From contig NZ_SSNZ01000002.1 of the NCBI RefSeq assembly GCF_004801375.1, positions 62,001-126,000 of the forward strand: a stretch of 64,000 nucleotides of DNA. Reading direction: 5' to 3'. The position numbers and the translations under genes were made by a program. This stretch comes from Flavobacterium supellecticarium (GTDB lineage Bacteria; Bacteroidota; Bacteroidia; Flavobacteriales; Flavobacteriaceae). Of the stretch, positions 17,294 through 26,863 are shown piece after piece. The notes beneath the pieces are model-generated. The model saw only the letters and a list, made by a program, of their open reading frames with translations, was not told the origin of the DNA and searched no databases. Positions within the stretch are counted from its first letter, which is position 1, and every line of letters starts with the position of its first letter.

Positions 17294-17301
17294 TATCTTT
17301 A
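17294..17301 (+). promoter_or_regulatory. Possible -7 box of the nuclease gene
   Basis: TATCTTTA, one mismatch to TAnnTTTG. It lies 22 bases before ATG 17324 and 40 bases before ATG 17342, which argues against any longer upstream start. Confidence 0.4.
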
Positions 17302-17341
17302 CAAATGTAACAAAAATCAAGCCATGCCTGTAGTAATAGCG

Positions 17342-18175
17342 ATGAAACGACCTGTATTTCTGATAAAACTCTTTTTCGTGTTTGTTTTCTTTTTTTCGTG
17401 TGATAAAAAGACACCCGCAATACCGGATACCGTTTTGTCTGAAGTGTCAGAAAATGGAATTGTGGCTTCGAAAGATACCGTGGCAACAACTTTTAGAACG
17501 ACGGATTTTGATTATTTCCCGACATCAACAACCGGAGTGGTGATCAACCATGAAGCGTATTCCTTTTCCTATGCCGAACCCTATGAACAGGCAGAATGGG
17601 TAGCCTATACACTAACAAAAGATGATTTGTCCAACAGGGACTTTAAGCGTCCGTTGTTTACTGAGGATAAAGACGTAAAATCGGGTTCGGCAAGTTGGCG
17701 GAACTACAAACAATCCGGTTATGATAAAGGGCATTTGTGCCCGGCTGGTGATCGGAAAAAGAATTATAAAATGTTTGAAGAAACATTTCTAACCTCTAAT
17801 ATTTCACCGCAATTGCATCACTTTAACGATGGTGTCTGGAACCGACTGGAACAAAAAGTACGGTATTGGGCTACAAAATATGACGGATTATATGTGGTGA
17901 CTGGTGGTGTTTTGTCTGAAAATTTAAAAACCATCGGAAAAGAAAATGTCGCCGTACCAAATTATTTCTATAAGGTACTGATGACCCAAAAAGGCGATAA
18001 AATGATCGGATTTCTGGTTCCACATGCTGTAAGCGACCGACCGTTATACGAATTTGTAGTCGATGTAGATACGATCGAAAAACTCACCGGAATCGATTTC
18101 TTTCCGCAATTACCGGACGCTATCGAAAATAAATTTGAAAAAAACAGCGATTATAAAGCGTGGAGTTTTAATTAG
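17342..18175 (+). CDS. Secreted DNA/RNA non-specific endonuclease, lipoprotein
   Basis: A 277-residue beta-beta-alpha-metal (NUC1) nuclease. It starts with a lysine/arginine n-region and a hydrophobic core ending FFFSC, so Cys 20 is probably lipidated. The catalytic motif reads YDKGHLCPAGD instead of the usual DRGH, keeping the general-base His, and the metal-binding Asn region NISPQLHHFNDGVWNRLE follows. The enzyme cleaves single- and double-stranded nucleic acid, probably at the cell surface or in the periplasm for nutrient or phosphate scavenging. The frame is open upstream to 16976, but that stretch is antisense to the coiled-coil gene. ATG 17324 (adding MPVVIA) is the only realistic alternative. 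Confidence 0.92.
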   Translation: MKRPVFLIKLFFVFVFFFSCDKKTPAIPDTVLSEVSENGIVASKDTVATTFRTTDFDYFPTSTTGVVINHEAYSFSYAEPYEQAEWVAYTLTKDDLSNRDFKRPLFTEDKDVKSGSASWRNYKQSGYDKGHLCPAGDRKKNYKMFEETFLTSNISPQLHHFNDGVWNRLEQKVRYWATKYDGLYVVTGGVLSENLKTIGKENVAVPNYFYKVLMTQKGDKMIGFLVPHAVSDRPLYEFVVDVDTIEKLTGIDFFPQLPDAIENKFEKNSDYKAWSFN

Positions 18176-18176
18176 G

Positions 18177-19433
18177 CTACCACTCGTTTACTTTGTTGGC
18201 ATCCATTTTCAGGAATACAAACAATAAAATGGTAAACGCCCATAAACTCGATCCACCATAGGAGAAAAAGGGTAGTGGTACTCCAATGGTTGGAAACATC
18301 TTGATTAGCATCGAAATATTTACAAAAAAGTGCGTAAACAGGAAGGTTGCGACACAATAGCCATACACCCGACTGAATTTTGTTTTCTGATGTTCGGCAA
18401 GATAGATAATCCGCATAAAAAGAGTTACAAATAATACGATTACAACCGAAGCACCGGCAAATCCCCATTCCTCACCAACGGTCGTGAAAATATAATCGGT
18501 ATGCTGTTCCGGTACGAAACCTCCTTTGGTTTGGGTTCCTTCGAGATAGCCTTTGCCAAGCCAGCTTCCGGATCCAATGGCAATCATCGACTGATTCAGG
18601 TTATATCCTTCACGCTGCATGTTTACATCTTTTCCTAGAAGTACATTGATACGGTCTTTTTGGTGGGCCTCCAATACGTTTTCGTAGACATAATCCACTG
18701 AAAACACAAATCCCGTTATCAATACAAAAATAATCCCGTAAACAATAGGATTCCGGTTGATACGACGGTTAAAGATATAATGGATGATCATTATAATAAG
18801 TGCCAGTATAACGATAAATACCGGTTTAACAATGAGTGCCAGAATAAAGAGGGCGATGGCAATAAAACCGGTCCAGAGATACCAGCTTGGCAATCCTTCG
18901 CGATATAATACGAACACCAATGAAATAAAAATCATGGCACTACCGGCATCGGGCTGTAAAAGGATCAAAACAACCGGAAATCCAAATACGGCCAGTGCAA
19001 TTAACTGGTGTTTAAATAGTTTGATATTGATCTGAGTGTCACTGAGTAACTTAGCCAAAAGTAAAGCGGTGGCCGTTTTTACGAACTCAGACGGCTGGAA
19101 ACCGAAACCGCCAAACTGGTACCAGTTGGTTTGTCCTTTAATGGTCTTACCAAAGGCAAATAGCCCGAGGAGGAGGACAATACCAAATGCATAAAAAACA
19201 ATAGCATACTTTTCGAATATTTTGGCATCCACAGAAAGTATGGTGAAAATCAACGGGATGGTAAGCATAATAAAAAGCATTTGCTTGCCGTAGGTCTGAC
19301 TTAAATCAAATATGGAAGTTTCCTCAAGCGGTAACGAAGCCGAGTAGATATTCATCCACCCCATGATCACCAATATAATATATATAAGTATGGTAATCCA
19401 ATCGATATTATTCGCTACGCTCTGATTCTTCAT
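18177..19433 (-). CDS. rodA: Rod-shape peptidoglycan glycosyltransferase RodA
   Basis: A 418-residue SEDS-family protein with about ten membrane helices, which polymerises lipid II glycans with PBP2 in the elongasome. Conserved SEDS blocks are FGFQPSEFVK, QHTDYIFTTVGEEWGF and GVPLPFFSYGGSSL. The start ATG shares one base with the pbp2 stop (19433). Last gene of mreB-mreC-mreD-pbp2-rodA. Its stop is two bases from that of the convergent nuclease gene, with no clear terminator between. Confidence 0.97.
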   Translation of the reverse strand: MKNQSVANNIDWITILIYIILVIMGWMNIYSASLPLEETSIFDLSQTYGKQMLFIMLTIPLIFTILSVDAKIFEKYAIVFYAFGIVLLLGLFAFGKTIKGQTNWYQFGGFGFQPSEFVKTATALLLAKLLSDTQINIKLFKHQLIALAVFGFPVVLILLQPDAGSAMIFISLVFVLYREGLPSWYLWTGFIAIALFILALIVKPVFIVILALIIMIIHYIFNRRINRNPIVYGIIFVLITGFVFSVDYVYENVLEAHQKDRINVLLGKDVNMQREGYNLNQSMIAIGSGSWLGKGYLEGTQTKGGFVPEQHTDYIFTTVGEEWGFAGASVVIVLFVTLFMRIIYLAEHQKTKFSRVYGYCVATFLFTHFFVNISMLIKMFPTIGVPLPFFSYGGSSLWAFTILLFVFLKMDANKVNEW

Positions 19434-21295
19434 TATCGGTTATTGATTGTAAAAGGTACACCACTGGTTACCTTGTCGTATTCATGTTGTAAACTGCCTT
19501 CCAGCATTCTTTTTTCCAAATCGGTACGGGTAATGGTCTTTTTTAGATATTTCTCAATCATCAAACTGGAAATAGGCCCGGCCCAACGGGCACCCCAATA
19601 ACCGTTTTCGACCAATACAGCGATGGCGATTTTCGGATCGTTTCGCGGTGCAAATGCTACGAAAACCGAGTGGTCGGTTAGCTGTACTCTTTTTCCGTTG
19701 ATTTTGGTAAAGTTTTCGGCCGTACCGGTTTTACCGCAAATCTCAATTCCTTCTACACGAAGACTGGCTGCAGTTCCCATATTGTATACGTCGAATAAAC
19801 CATCGATCACTGGTCGGAAATATTGTTTGTCGATAGACGTAATGTGTTTGGTCGTAAACTTTTTGTCGATCTTATGCTTTTCAATTTTTTTGATTACGTG
19901 AGGCGTATAATAATAGCCTTCATTGGCAATTGTGGCCATCATATTCGCCAATTGAATTGGTGTCATGGTTACCTCACCCTGTCCGATGGAATTGGAAATA
20001 ATGGTCGTACTTTTCCAGCCACCGTTTGGATACCAGCGGTCATAATAACGCGAAGTCGGAATATGTCCTTTTCTTCCCGGTGGAAGATCGTAACCCATAA
20101 AATTCCCCAATCCGAAACTCTTCATATGTGCACTCCAGGCGTCCACACCAAAACGGGGTTTATTGTATTTTTCGATCGTTCGTTTGAACACATTGGCAAA
20201 ATAGGCATTACAGGATTTGTAAATACCGTTATGCAATTTGATATTTCCGCCCGGACAGTGGCATTTCATAAAAGCACCTCTACCGTAGGAAAATCCGTGA
20301 TGACAAACAAAGGTTGTATTTTCGTCGATTACTTCTTCCTGAAGACCGGCTAGACCGGTTAAAATTTTAAAAGGCGATCCCGGCGGATATTCAGCCAAAA
20401 GTCCGCGGTCGTAAAGCGGTTTTGCAATCGAATCGTTATACAACATGGTATAATTCTTAGAACGCTCGCGACCTACCAAAATGGCCGGATCATAGGATGG
20501 AGCGGTCACCAAAGCGAGGATTTCACCGGTTTTGGGTTCGATCGCAACAATACCACCGCGTTTGTTTACCATTAAAGCTTCGCCATACTTTTGAAGCTCG
20601 GCATCGATGGTTAAGGTGATGTCTTCACCCTGAACGGCAATCGTATCGTAAATACCGTCTTTATAAGGACCGATTTCGCGGTTAAAACGATCCCGCTGTA
20701 TGTATTTTACACCTTTGGTACCGCGTAAAACCTCTTCATACATCTGTTCTACACCTTGCATACCGATCAAATCCCCGCTTTTGTAATACGGTTTCTTTTT
20801 GATGATGTTATCGTTTACCTGTGTGATATAACCAAAGATATTGGCACCGACGGTCACTTGATAGTCCCGTAAAGAACGTTTCAGAATCTCGAAACCGGAA
20901 AATTTCCGGATCTTTTCCTGAAAAGCAGCGTATTCCATTTTGTTTAACTGTGCGATAAACACCGATGGGAGCATCGGACTGTAAACACGTGCTTTTTCAA
21001 TTTTTTTGATAAAATCTTCTTTGGTAATATTAAGTAGATTACAAAATTCCAACGTGTCGATATTTTTAACGTCTTTAGGCGTTACCATAATATCATATGA
21101 CGGCTGATTTGCTACCAATAGCTGACCATTACGGTCGTAGATGTAACCGCGTTCCGGATATTCGTATTTGATTTTGATGGCATTATTATCCGATTTTTGA
21201 ATATAAGAATCGTCTAAAATCTGCAAATAAAAAAGCCTTGCCATTATCAGCAGTGCTGCAATAACAATCAAACCGGGTAATAAAAGTTTTCTCAT
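19433..21295 (-). CDS. mrdA: Penicillin-binding protein 2 (elongasome transpeptidase)
   Basis: A 620-residue class B PBP with an N-terminal membrane anchor (about 4-22), a dimerisation/pedestal domain to about 200 and a transpeptidase domain. The three active-site motifs are present: SPFK (SxxK), SCN (SxN) and KTGTAEN (KTG). It crosslinks new glycan strands made by RodA during elongation. The start overlaps the mreD stop by four bases. Beta-lactams such as mecillinam usually target this family; resistance cannot be judged from sequence alone. Confidence 0.97.
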   Translation of the reverse strand: MRKLLLPGLIVIAALLIMARLFYLQILDDSYIQKSDNNAIKIKYEYPERGYIYDRNGQLLVANQPSYDIMVTPKDVKNIDTLEFCNLLNITKEDFIKKIEKARVYSPMLPSVFIAQLNKMEYAAFQEKIRKFSGFEILKRSLRDYQVTVGANIFGYITQVNDNIIKKKPYYKSGDLIGMQGVEQMYEEVLRGTKGVKYIQRDRFNREIGPYKDGIYDTIAVQGEDITLTIDAELQKYGEALMVNKRGGIVAIEPKTGEILALVTAPSYDPAILVGRERSKNYTMLYNDSIAKPLYDRGLLAEYPPGSPFKILTGLAGLQEEVIDENTTFVCHHGFSYGRGAFMKCHCPGGNIKLHNGIYKSCNAYFANVFKRTIEKYNKPRFGVDAWSAHMKSFGLGNFMGYDLPPGRKGHIPTSRYYDRWYPNGGWKSTTIISNSIGQGEVTMTPIQLANMMATIANEGYYYTPHVIKKIEKHKIDKKFTTKHITSIDKQYFRPVIDGLFDVYNMGTAASLRVEGIEICGKTGTAENFTKINGKRVQLTDHSVFVAFAPRNDPKIAIAVLVENGYWGARWAGPISSLMIEKYLKKTITRTDLEKRMLEGSLQHEYDKVTSGVPFTINNR

Positions 21296-21798
21296 CGTTT
21301 GCTAGGCTTAATTAAATAAATAATTATGATGCAAAGCAGTAAGGTAAATATAGTGCTTAGTAAAGTTCGCAATAAAATATCCCAAATAAAATTAAAACGG
21401 AATATTTCTAATAAATATAATACTAAATGATGGGTAACTACCGCAATAAGAATAAACGAAAAACGTTCGGGTGTCAGTTTATCGGTTATTTTAACCGTCT
21501 GGTATTCGTAGCTTACCCCGAATGAGAATTTAAAAAAGGTTGGTCTGAAATAGGCCAGAGTTACACAGGCTGCAGCATGCACTCCTCCGGAATTGGAAAA
21601 CATATCCATCACAAGTCCCAGAAAGAAGCTGGCAACCAGCAAACCGGCTTTACTACCGTTTACCGGATATAAAATGATAAAAAGAATATACGGATACGGA
21701 TTGATAAAACCCAGAAAGTCGATGTTGTTAAAGATAACAACCTGTATAGCGAGCAGCACGACAAAGCGTAAGCTATTTGTGATAAACGTACTATTCAT
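21292..21798 (-). CDS. mreD: Rod shape-determining protein MreD
   Basis: A 168-residue membrane protein with five or six helices and few charged residues, the usual MreD size and composition. It is placed between mreC and pbp2, overlapping the former by eight bases and the latter by four. MreD links MreC to the elongasome in the inner membrane. MreD sequences are poorly conserved, so the call leans strongly on context. Confidence 0.92.
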   Translation of the reverse strand: MNSTFITNSLRFVVLLAIQVVIFNNIDFLGFINPYPYILFIILYPVNGSKAGLLVASFFLGLVMDMFSNSGGVHAAACVTLAYFRPTFFKFSFGVSYEYQTVKITDKLTPERFSFILIAVVTHHLVLYLLEIFRFNFIWDILLRTLLSTIFTLLLCIIIIYLIKPSKR

Positions 21799-22618
21799 TT
21801 TTTGTCTCTTCTTCTAATTTCTGGATTTCCTGTTTTTTTAGGTTTTCAATTACATAGACATGGCCTAAATTGGTCATATCGTTAAATAAACGAACGTTCA
21901 GCGTATAGTAATTGGTTGCCTTGTCGATATACACTTTATCAATAGTACCGATAGGAATATTTTCAGGAAAAATTTCCGAACGACCACCGGTAACAATAGT
22001 ATCGCCTTTACGTACGGAAGCCAGACGAGGAACGTCGATCAACTGAGCAAAACCTACATTTTTCCCGTTCCATATCAGGGACCCGAAGTGGTTCGATTTT
22101 TTAATCTTGGCATTGATCTGCGATTTCACATTCAGAATACTTTGTACGGTCGAATAACTACTGGATGTTTTTTCGATAATACCGACTACGCCCAAACTGT
22201 TTACGACACCCATATCCGGTTTAATACCGTCCTGTTGTCCGCCCAATAAGGTCAGGTAATTTTCTTTACTGTTAAAAGTATTGTTGATTACCTTGGCATT
22301 ATACACTTTTACATTTTCGATTCCGGACGGTTTCGGTAAGGCACTTCCGGCTGTTAAGGAATCGGTATTGTTAAAAAGCAGTTTTTTCAACTGAGCGTTT
22401 TCATTGGCCAGCTGGTTGTTTTGTTCGCGAAGGTTCAGATATTCTTTAACGTTATTGATCTTTTCGTATACAAATCCGGTAAACACATTCGCCGAACTGA
22501 TATAACGGCTTCTGTGATAGGAATGGGATTGTATGGTCAATGATAAAGAAATGCCCAAAAGCAGCAAAAACAGTAACCGGTTACTGTTTTTTAATATAAA
22601 GTTAAAGATTTGCTGCAT
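21791..22618 (-). CDS. mreC: Rod shape-determining protein MreC
   Basis: A 275-residue protein with an N-terminal membrane helix (about 12-28), a short coiled coil (about 55-80) and the beta-barrel MreC core, recognisable from VVGIIEKTSSSYSTVQSI and KGDTIVTGG. It scaffolds PBP2/RodA in the periplasm and switches PBP2 activity. Its start lies 11 bases downstream of the mreB stop, and its stop overlaps mreD. Confidence 0.95.
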   Translation of the reverse strand: MQQIFNFILKNSNRLLFLLLLGISLSLTIQSHSYHRSRYISSANVFTGFVYEKINNVKEYLNLREQNNQLANENAQLKKLLFNNTDSLTAGSALPKPSGIENVKVYNAKVINNTFNSKENYLTLLGGQQDGIKPDMGVVNSLGVVGIIEKTSSSYSTVQSILNVKSQINAKIKKSNHFGSLIWNGKNVGFAQLIDVPRLASVRKGDTIVTGGRSEIFPENIPIGTIDKVYIDKATNYYTLNVRLFNDMTNLGHVYVIENLKKQEIQKLEEETKNE

Positions 22619-22629
22619 GAATTAGTTCT

Positions 22630-23658
22630 TTATTTGATAAGAATCCCTTTGAATTTCTGAATATTTTTTAATGCCATTCCCGTTCCTCTTACAACGGCTC
22701 TTAATGGATCTTCGGCGATATAAACCGGTAAATCCGTTTTTTGAGAGATACGCTTGTCAAGTCCTCGTAACATCGATCCTCCACCGGCCAGATAAATACC
22801 GGTATTGTAAATATCGGCGGCTAGTTCGGGCGGTGTTTGTGATAAGGTTTCCATAACCGCATCTTCAATACGCTGAATGGATTTATCCAAAGCTTTTGCG
22901 ATCTCACGGTACGAAACGTCCACCTGTTTTGGCTTTCCGGTTAACAAGTCACGTCCCTGAACCGACATTTCATCCGGCGGCGTATCCAGGTCTTCCGTAG
23001 CGGCACCGATAGCAATTTTGATTTTTTCAGCGGTACTTTCTCCAACAAAAAGGTTGTGTTGTGTTCGCATATAATATACGATATCATTGGTAAACACGTC
23101 ACCGGCAATTTTAACCGATTTGTCACAAACGATTCCGCCTAAAGCGATTACGGCGATTTCGGTAGTACCTCCTCCGATATCGACAATCATATTTCCTTTC
23201 GGCTGCATAATATCGACCCCGATACCGATAGCCGCAGCCATCGGTTCGTGGATCAGGTATACTTCTTTTCCATTAACCCGCTCACAGGATTCTTTTACCG
23301 CACGCATTTCCACTTCCGTAATACCGGAAGGGATACAAACCACCATTCGCAAAGCCGGTGTAAACATTTTTTTCTTAAGCGCCGGAATGCTTTTGATGAA
23401 CAAACTGATCATTTTTTCCGATGCGTCAAAATCAGCAATTACACCATCCTTTAGAGGACGTATGGTTTTGATGTTTTCATGAGTCTTACCCTGCATCTGG
23501 TTTGCTTCTTTACCAACAGCAATAATTTTCCCAGAAACACGATCACGAGCAACGATAGATGGACTATCAACGACAACTTTGTCATTGTGGATAATAAGGG
23601 TATTTGCGGTACCTAGGTCAATCGCAATATCCTCAGTCATGAAATCAAAAAATCCCAT
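22630..23658 (-). CDS. mreB: Rod shape-determining actin homologue MreB
   Basis: A 342-residue bacterial actin that polymerises on the inner membrane and positions the cell-wall elongation machinery. Phosphate and nucleotide blocks are IAIDLGTANTLI, MIVDIGGGTTEIAVI and YLAGGGSMLRGL. The amphipathic N terminus (MGFFDFM) is suited to membrane binding. First gene of the elongasome operon, with a consensus -7 box 39 bases upstream in the short gap after purH. Confidence 0.98.
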   Translation of the reverse strand: MGFFDFMTEDIAIDLGTANTLIIHNDKVVVDSPSIVARDRVSGKIIAVGKEANQMQGKTHENIKTIRPLKDGVIADFDASEKMISLFIKSIPALKKKMFTPALRMVVCIPSGITEVEMRAVKESCERVNGKEVYLIHEPMAAAIGIGVDIMQPKGNMIVDIGGGTTEIAVIALGGIVCDKSVKIAGDVFTNDIVYYMRTQHNLFVGESTAEKIKIAIGAATEDLDTPPDEMSVQGRDLLTGKPKQVDVSYREIAKALDKSIQRIEDAVMETLSQTPPELAADIYNTGIYLAGGGSMLRGLDKRISQKTDLPVYIAEDPLRAVVRGTGMALKNIQKFKGILIK

Positions 23659-23697
23659 ACAAAAAAGGGTTTAATACATTTATAAATAATTAGCCTA

Positions 23698-23705
23698 CAA
23701 AAATA
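23698..23705 (-). promoter_or_regulatory. -7 promoter box of the mreB operon
   Basis: Minus-strand TATTTTTG matches TAnnTTTG exactly. It sits just after the purH stop, so the elongasome genes can be transcribed separately from purH. Confidence 0.5.
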
Positions 23706-23711
23706 ATAAAA

Positions 23712-25238
23712 TTAATGTTTAAAATGACGAACTCCGGTAAATACCATCGCAACTTTATTTTCGTTGCAATAGTTGATACTCAGTTCGTCTTTTATAGAGC
23801 CACCCGGTTGAATAACAGCGGTGATACCGGCATTTTTTGCCAACTCAACACAATCCGGGAAAGGGAAGAAAGCATCGCTTGCCATCACCGCTCCGTTTAA
23901 ATCAAAATGGAATGAGTTTGCTTTTTCTACAGCCTGGCGTAAAGCATCCACTCGGGAAGTTTGTCCGGTTCCGGATGCGCATAGCTGTTTGTTCTTTGCA
24001 AAAACAATAGTGTTTGATTTGGTGTGTTTACAGATTTTTGAGGCAAACAGTAAATCTTCAATTTCCTGTTCTGTAGGTGCTGTTACTGTAACGGTTTTTA
24101 AAAGCTCTTTATTGTCTGTAATATTGTCTTTATCCTGAATTAACATTCCATTAAGACAGGTGCGTACCTGTTTTGTAGGTAATTCTACATCGTTTTGGAT
24201 CAGGATGATTCTGTTTTTCTTTTCTTCTAAAATAGCGATCGCTTTTTCGTCATATGCCGGAGCAATTACCACTTCGCAAAACAACTTGTTGATTTCTTCC
24301 GCAGCGGCTTCGTCAATTTTTCCATTGGCGATCAAAACACCACCGAAAGCCGAAGTCGGATCACCGGCTAAAGCATCCAGATAGGCTTCTTTCATCGTTT
24401 TACGCGTCGCTAATCCACAAGCATTGTTGTGTTTTAGAATCGCGAATGTCGGATCGTCGTTTTTAAACTCATGCATCAGATTTACAGCCGCGTCAACGTC
24501 CAGAAGGTTGTTGTACGAAAGCTCTTTTCCGTGTACTTTGGTAAACATTGCGTCGAAATCACCAAAGAAATACCCTTTCTGGTGTGGGTTTTCGCCGTAA
24601 CGCAATATCTGACCATTGGCTACACTGGCTTTATAAACCGTTTCATCGGTATTGAAATAGTTGAAAATAGCACCGTCATAATGCGACGAAACATGGAACG
24701 CTTTGGTAGCCAAAAGGCGTCTTTCTTCTAGTGTAGTTGCTCCGTTTCCGTTCGTGATCATGTCAAGGAATAACGCATATTCGTTTACCGATGCTACGAT
24801 AACGGTATCTTTAAAGTTTTTAGCCGCCGCACGGATCAGGGAAATACCACCGATGTCGATTTTTTCGATAATATCGGCTTCGCTGGCTCCGGAAGCAACG
24901 GTTTTTTCAAACGGATATAAGTCAACAATAACCAGATCAATTTGTGGAATTTCGTATTCCTTCATCTGTTGTACATCGCCTTCGTGATCCTGACGGTTTA
25001 AGATTCCACCGAAAATTTTCGGATGTAACGTTTTAACGCGTCCGCCTAAAATGGAAGGATACGACGTTACATCTTCCACAGGAACTACCGGAATACCTAG
25101 ATTTTTGATGAAATCTTCGGTTCCACCGGTGGAATAAATAGTCACCTTATGGTCGTGTAATTTTCTAACGATAGGTTCCAGGCCGTCTTTGTCGAATACC
25201 GAAATTAAAGCCGATTGAATGGTTTTTGTTGTGTTCAT
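23712..25238 (-). CDS. purH: Bifunctional AICAR transformylase/IMP cyclohydrolase
   Basis: A 508-residue enzyme for the last two steps of IMP synthesis in the cytoplasm. The N-terminal MGS-type cyclohydrolase domain (about 1-150) has STGGTEDFIK and GGRVKTLHPKIFGG. The AICAR transformylase domain follows with LKHNNACGLA (Lys-His pair; the usual KHxNPCG motif reads NNACG) and DPTSAFGG, and ends in the typical RHFKH tail. It has its own promoter 25 bases upstream and is followed by mreB after 53 bases. Confidence 0.97.
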   Translation of the reverse strand: MNTTKTIQSALISVFDKDGLEPIVRKLHDHKVTIYSTGGTEDFIKNLGIPVVPVEDVTSYPSILGGRVKTLHPKIFGGILNRQDHEGDVQQMKEYEIPQIDLVIVDLYPFEKTVASGASEADIIEKIDIGGISLIRAAAKNFKDTVIVASVNEYALFLDMITNGNGATTLEERRLLATKAFHVSSHYDGAIFNYFNTDETVYKASVANGQILRYGENPHQKGYFFGDFDAMFTKVHGKELSYNNLLDVDAAVNLMHEFKNDDPTFAILKHNNACGLATRKTMKEAYLDALAGDPTSAFGGVLIANGKIDEAAAEEINKLFCEVVIAPAYDEKAIAILEEKKNRIILIQNDVELPTKQVRTCLNGMLIQDKDNITDNKELLKTVTVTAPTEQEIEDLLFASKICKHTKSNTIVFAKNKQLCASGTGQTSRVDALRQAVEKANSFHFDLNGAVMASDAFFPFPDCVELAKNAGITAVIQPGGSIKDELSINYCNENKVAMVFTGVRHFKH

Positions 25239-25537
25239 TGTGTTGTTGTGTTTTTTAAAGGTGCAAAAGTAATTATTGTTATACTAACATTCAAAAGAAA
25301 GGGCATGAGATTTTAGTGTTTTTTGATTTTTTTTCACGGTTTCTGATCTGATTCACAGCTTTATTGGGAGCAGAACTTTAAGCAATGGAAGATAATCGGA
25401 TAAGGGTAGACTTCGGTTATGATAGGACTATTGGGTATTTGTGTAAATTTTCTGTAACATTTACGGTTTTTTATGGACTAATCAGCTAGGATATTGCTCA
25501 AAAAATACAGAATTTTACAAAAGTTAAACACGTCACT
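25239..25537. other. Intergenic region between divergent purH and the FtsX-like permease gene
   Basis: About 300 A+T-rich bases. Apart from the purH promoter near the left end, I see no reading frame, strong hairpin or repeat, and no full TAnnTTTG box for the plus-strand gene. The closest is TAAATTTT at about 25444. Confidence 0.5.
25264..25271 (-). promoter_or_regulatory. -7 promoter box of purH
   Basis: Minus-strand TACTTTTG matches TAnnTTTG. A TTG (minus strand, 25292-25294) lies 20 bases upstream, within the 17-23 base spacing of Bacteroidota promoters. Confidence 0.6.
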
Positions 25538-26788
25538 ATGTTGTTATACCTACGACTGCTAAAAGAAAGTCTGAGTTTTGCACTCAATGCTTTGCGGAAT
25601 AATAAATTGCGAACCCTGTTATCGCTGTTAGGTGTTACAATTGGTATCTTCTCGATTATTGCCGTGTTGGCGGCTGTCGATTCGATGGACCGTAAAATCA
25701 AAAATGACCTTAGCGGATTGGATAAAAATACGATCTACCTGATGCGTTTTTCATTCGGACCATCGGATATACCACAATGGAAACGCGAGCAATTCCCGGA
25801 TGTAACCTACGAAGAATTCGACTATCTGAAACGGTCGTTAAACGATCTGGATAAGATTTCATTCAATCTGTTTACCCGTAAAGAAAATATCAAATACGAA
25901 TCGAATACGGTGAGCAGTATTAATGTGACCCCGTGTACCAATGAGTTTATCGATATTGAAAAGTTAAAATTTGCACAGGGACGTTTTTTTAACGAAGCAG
26001 AATCCAATTCGGGCTCGCCGGTAATCATTATTGGAAGCGAAGTCGCAACAGGATTGTTTGGGACGATGGATCCGATGGGTAAAAAAATACGTTTATACGG
26101 ACAACGGTTTACAGTGATTGGTGTTCTGGATAAAGAAGGATCAAGTACTTTCGGACCGAGTAGAGACGTTTCGGTTTTCCTACCGGTAAATTTCCTAAGA
26201 CGATTATACGGTGATAATAGTGATATGCTAACACCGGCGATTCTGATAAAACCGGTAAAAGGTGTGGATATTGAAGCTTTTAAAGGCGAATTGATCCAAA
26301 AGCTACGTACTTTCAGAGGGCTAAAAACCGGAGATATCAATAACTTTTTTATTAATGTATTATCCGGATTCACGGATCTGATCGATAATATCGTCGGGCA
26401 AATGAATGTGGTAGGCTGGATTATCAGTGGTTTTTCCCTGTTGGTAGGCGGTTTCGGAATTGCCAACATTATGTTTGTGTCGGTAAAAGAACGCACCAAC
26501 CTGATCGGAATACAGAAAGCTTTAGGAGCGAAAAACCGATTTATATTGTTCCAATTCCTGTTTGAAGCCGTTATTCTATCGGTAATCGGAGGATTGGTCG
26601 GAATGTTTTTGGTTTGGATTATTGCTTTGGTTTTGTCGAAAGTATTGGACTTTGAATTTGTACTGGGCTTTTGGAATATCATTATCGGAACGTCACTTGC
26701 CGCTTTTATCGGATTAATTTCCGGAATTATCCCGGCGATTTCAGCCTCCAAACTGGATCCGGTGGAAGCGATCCGAAGCGGAATGTAA
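25538..26788 (+). CDS. FtsX/MacB-type ABC transporter permease
   Basis: A 416-residue permease with an N-terminal helix (ALNALRNNKLRTLLSLLGVTIG region), a MacB-type periplasmic core domain (about 50-250) and three C-terminal FtsX helices from about 285. The conserved coupling region FVSVKERTNLIGIQKALGA lies between helices. MacB-like permeases export or mechanically transmit signals for lipoproteins, peptides or antimicrobials and need an ATPase partner, which is not adjacent. It stands alone, divergent from purH and convergent with fabD. Confidence 0.92.
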   Translation: MLLYLRLLKESLSFALNALRNNKLRTLLSLLGVTIGIFSIIAVLAAVDSMDRKIKNDLSGLDKNTIYLMRFSFGPSDIPQWKREQFPDVTYEEFDYLKRSLNDLDKISFNLFTRKENIKYESNTVSSINVTPCTNEFIDIEKLKFAQGRFFNEAESNSGSPVIIIGSEVATGLFGTMDPMGKKIRLYGQRFTVIGVLDKEGSSTFGPSRDVSVFLPVNFLRRLYGDNSDMLTPAILIKPVKGVDIEAFKGELIQKLRTFRGLKTGDINNFFINVLSGFTDLIDNIVGQMNVVGWIISGFSLLVGGFGIANIMFVSVKERTNLIGIQKALGAKNRFILFQFLFEAVILSVIGGLVGMFLVWIIALVLSKVLDFEFVLGFWNIIIGTSLAAFIGLISGIIPAISASKLDPVEAIRSGM

Positions 26789-26804
26789 ACACGGGTAAAA
26801 AAAA

Positions 26805-26837
26805 ACACCTGACAGGTTTTCAAAACCTGTCAGGTGT
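26805..26837. repeat. 33-bp perfect palindrome, copy 1 (also acts as terminator)
   Basis: ACACCTGACAGGTTTT, a central C, then the exact reverse complement. The same 33 bases recur at 34425-34457 and a variant at 57427-57473. The left arm follows a run of A residues. It sits between convergent genes and could end transcription of the permease, though no long T run follows. Confidence 0.8.
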
Positions 26838-26863
26838 GAAATACTATAGTAGTATTTATACTA

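Noticed and set aside
16976..17341. Upstream extension of the nuclease frame
   Set aside because: The extension is antisense to the coiled-coil gene and precedes the nuclease promoter and lipoprotein signal. The true start is at 17342 or 17324.
25822..26823. Long open frame (333 codons) on the minus strand
   Set aside because: It is antisense to the FtsX/MacB permease whose domains are clear, and its product resembles no family.
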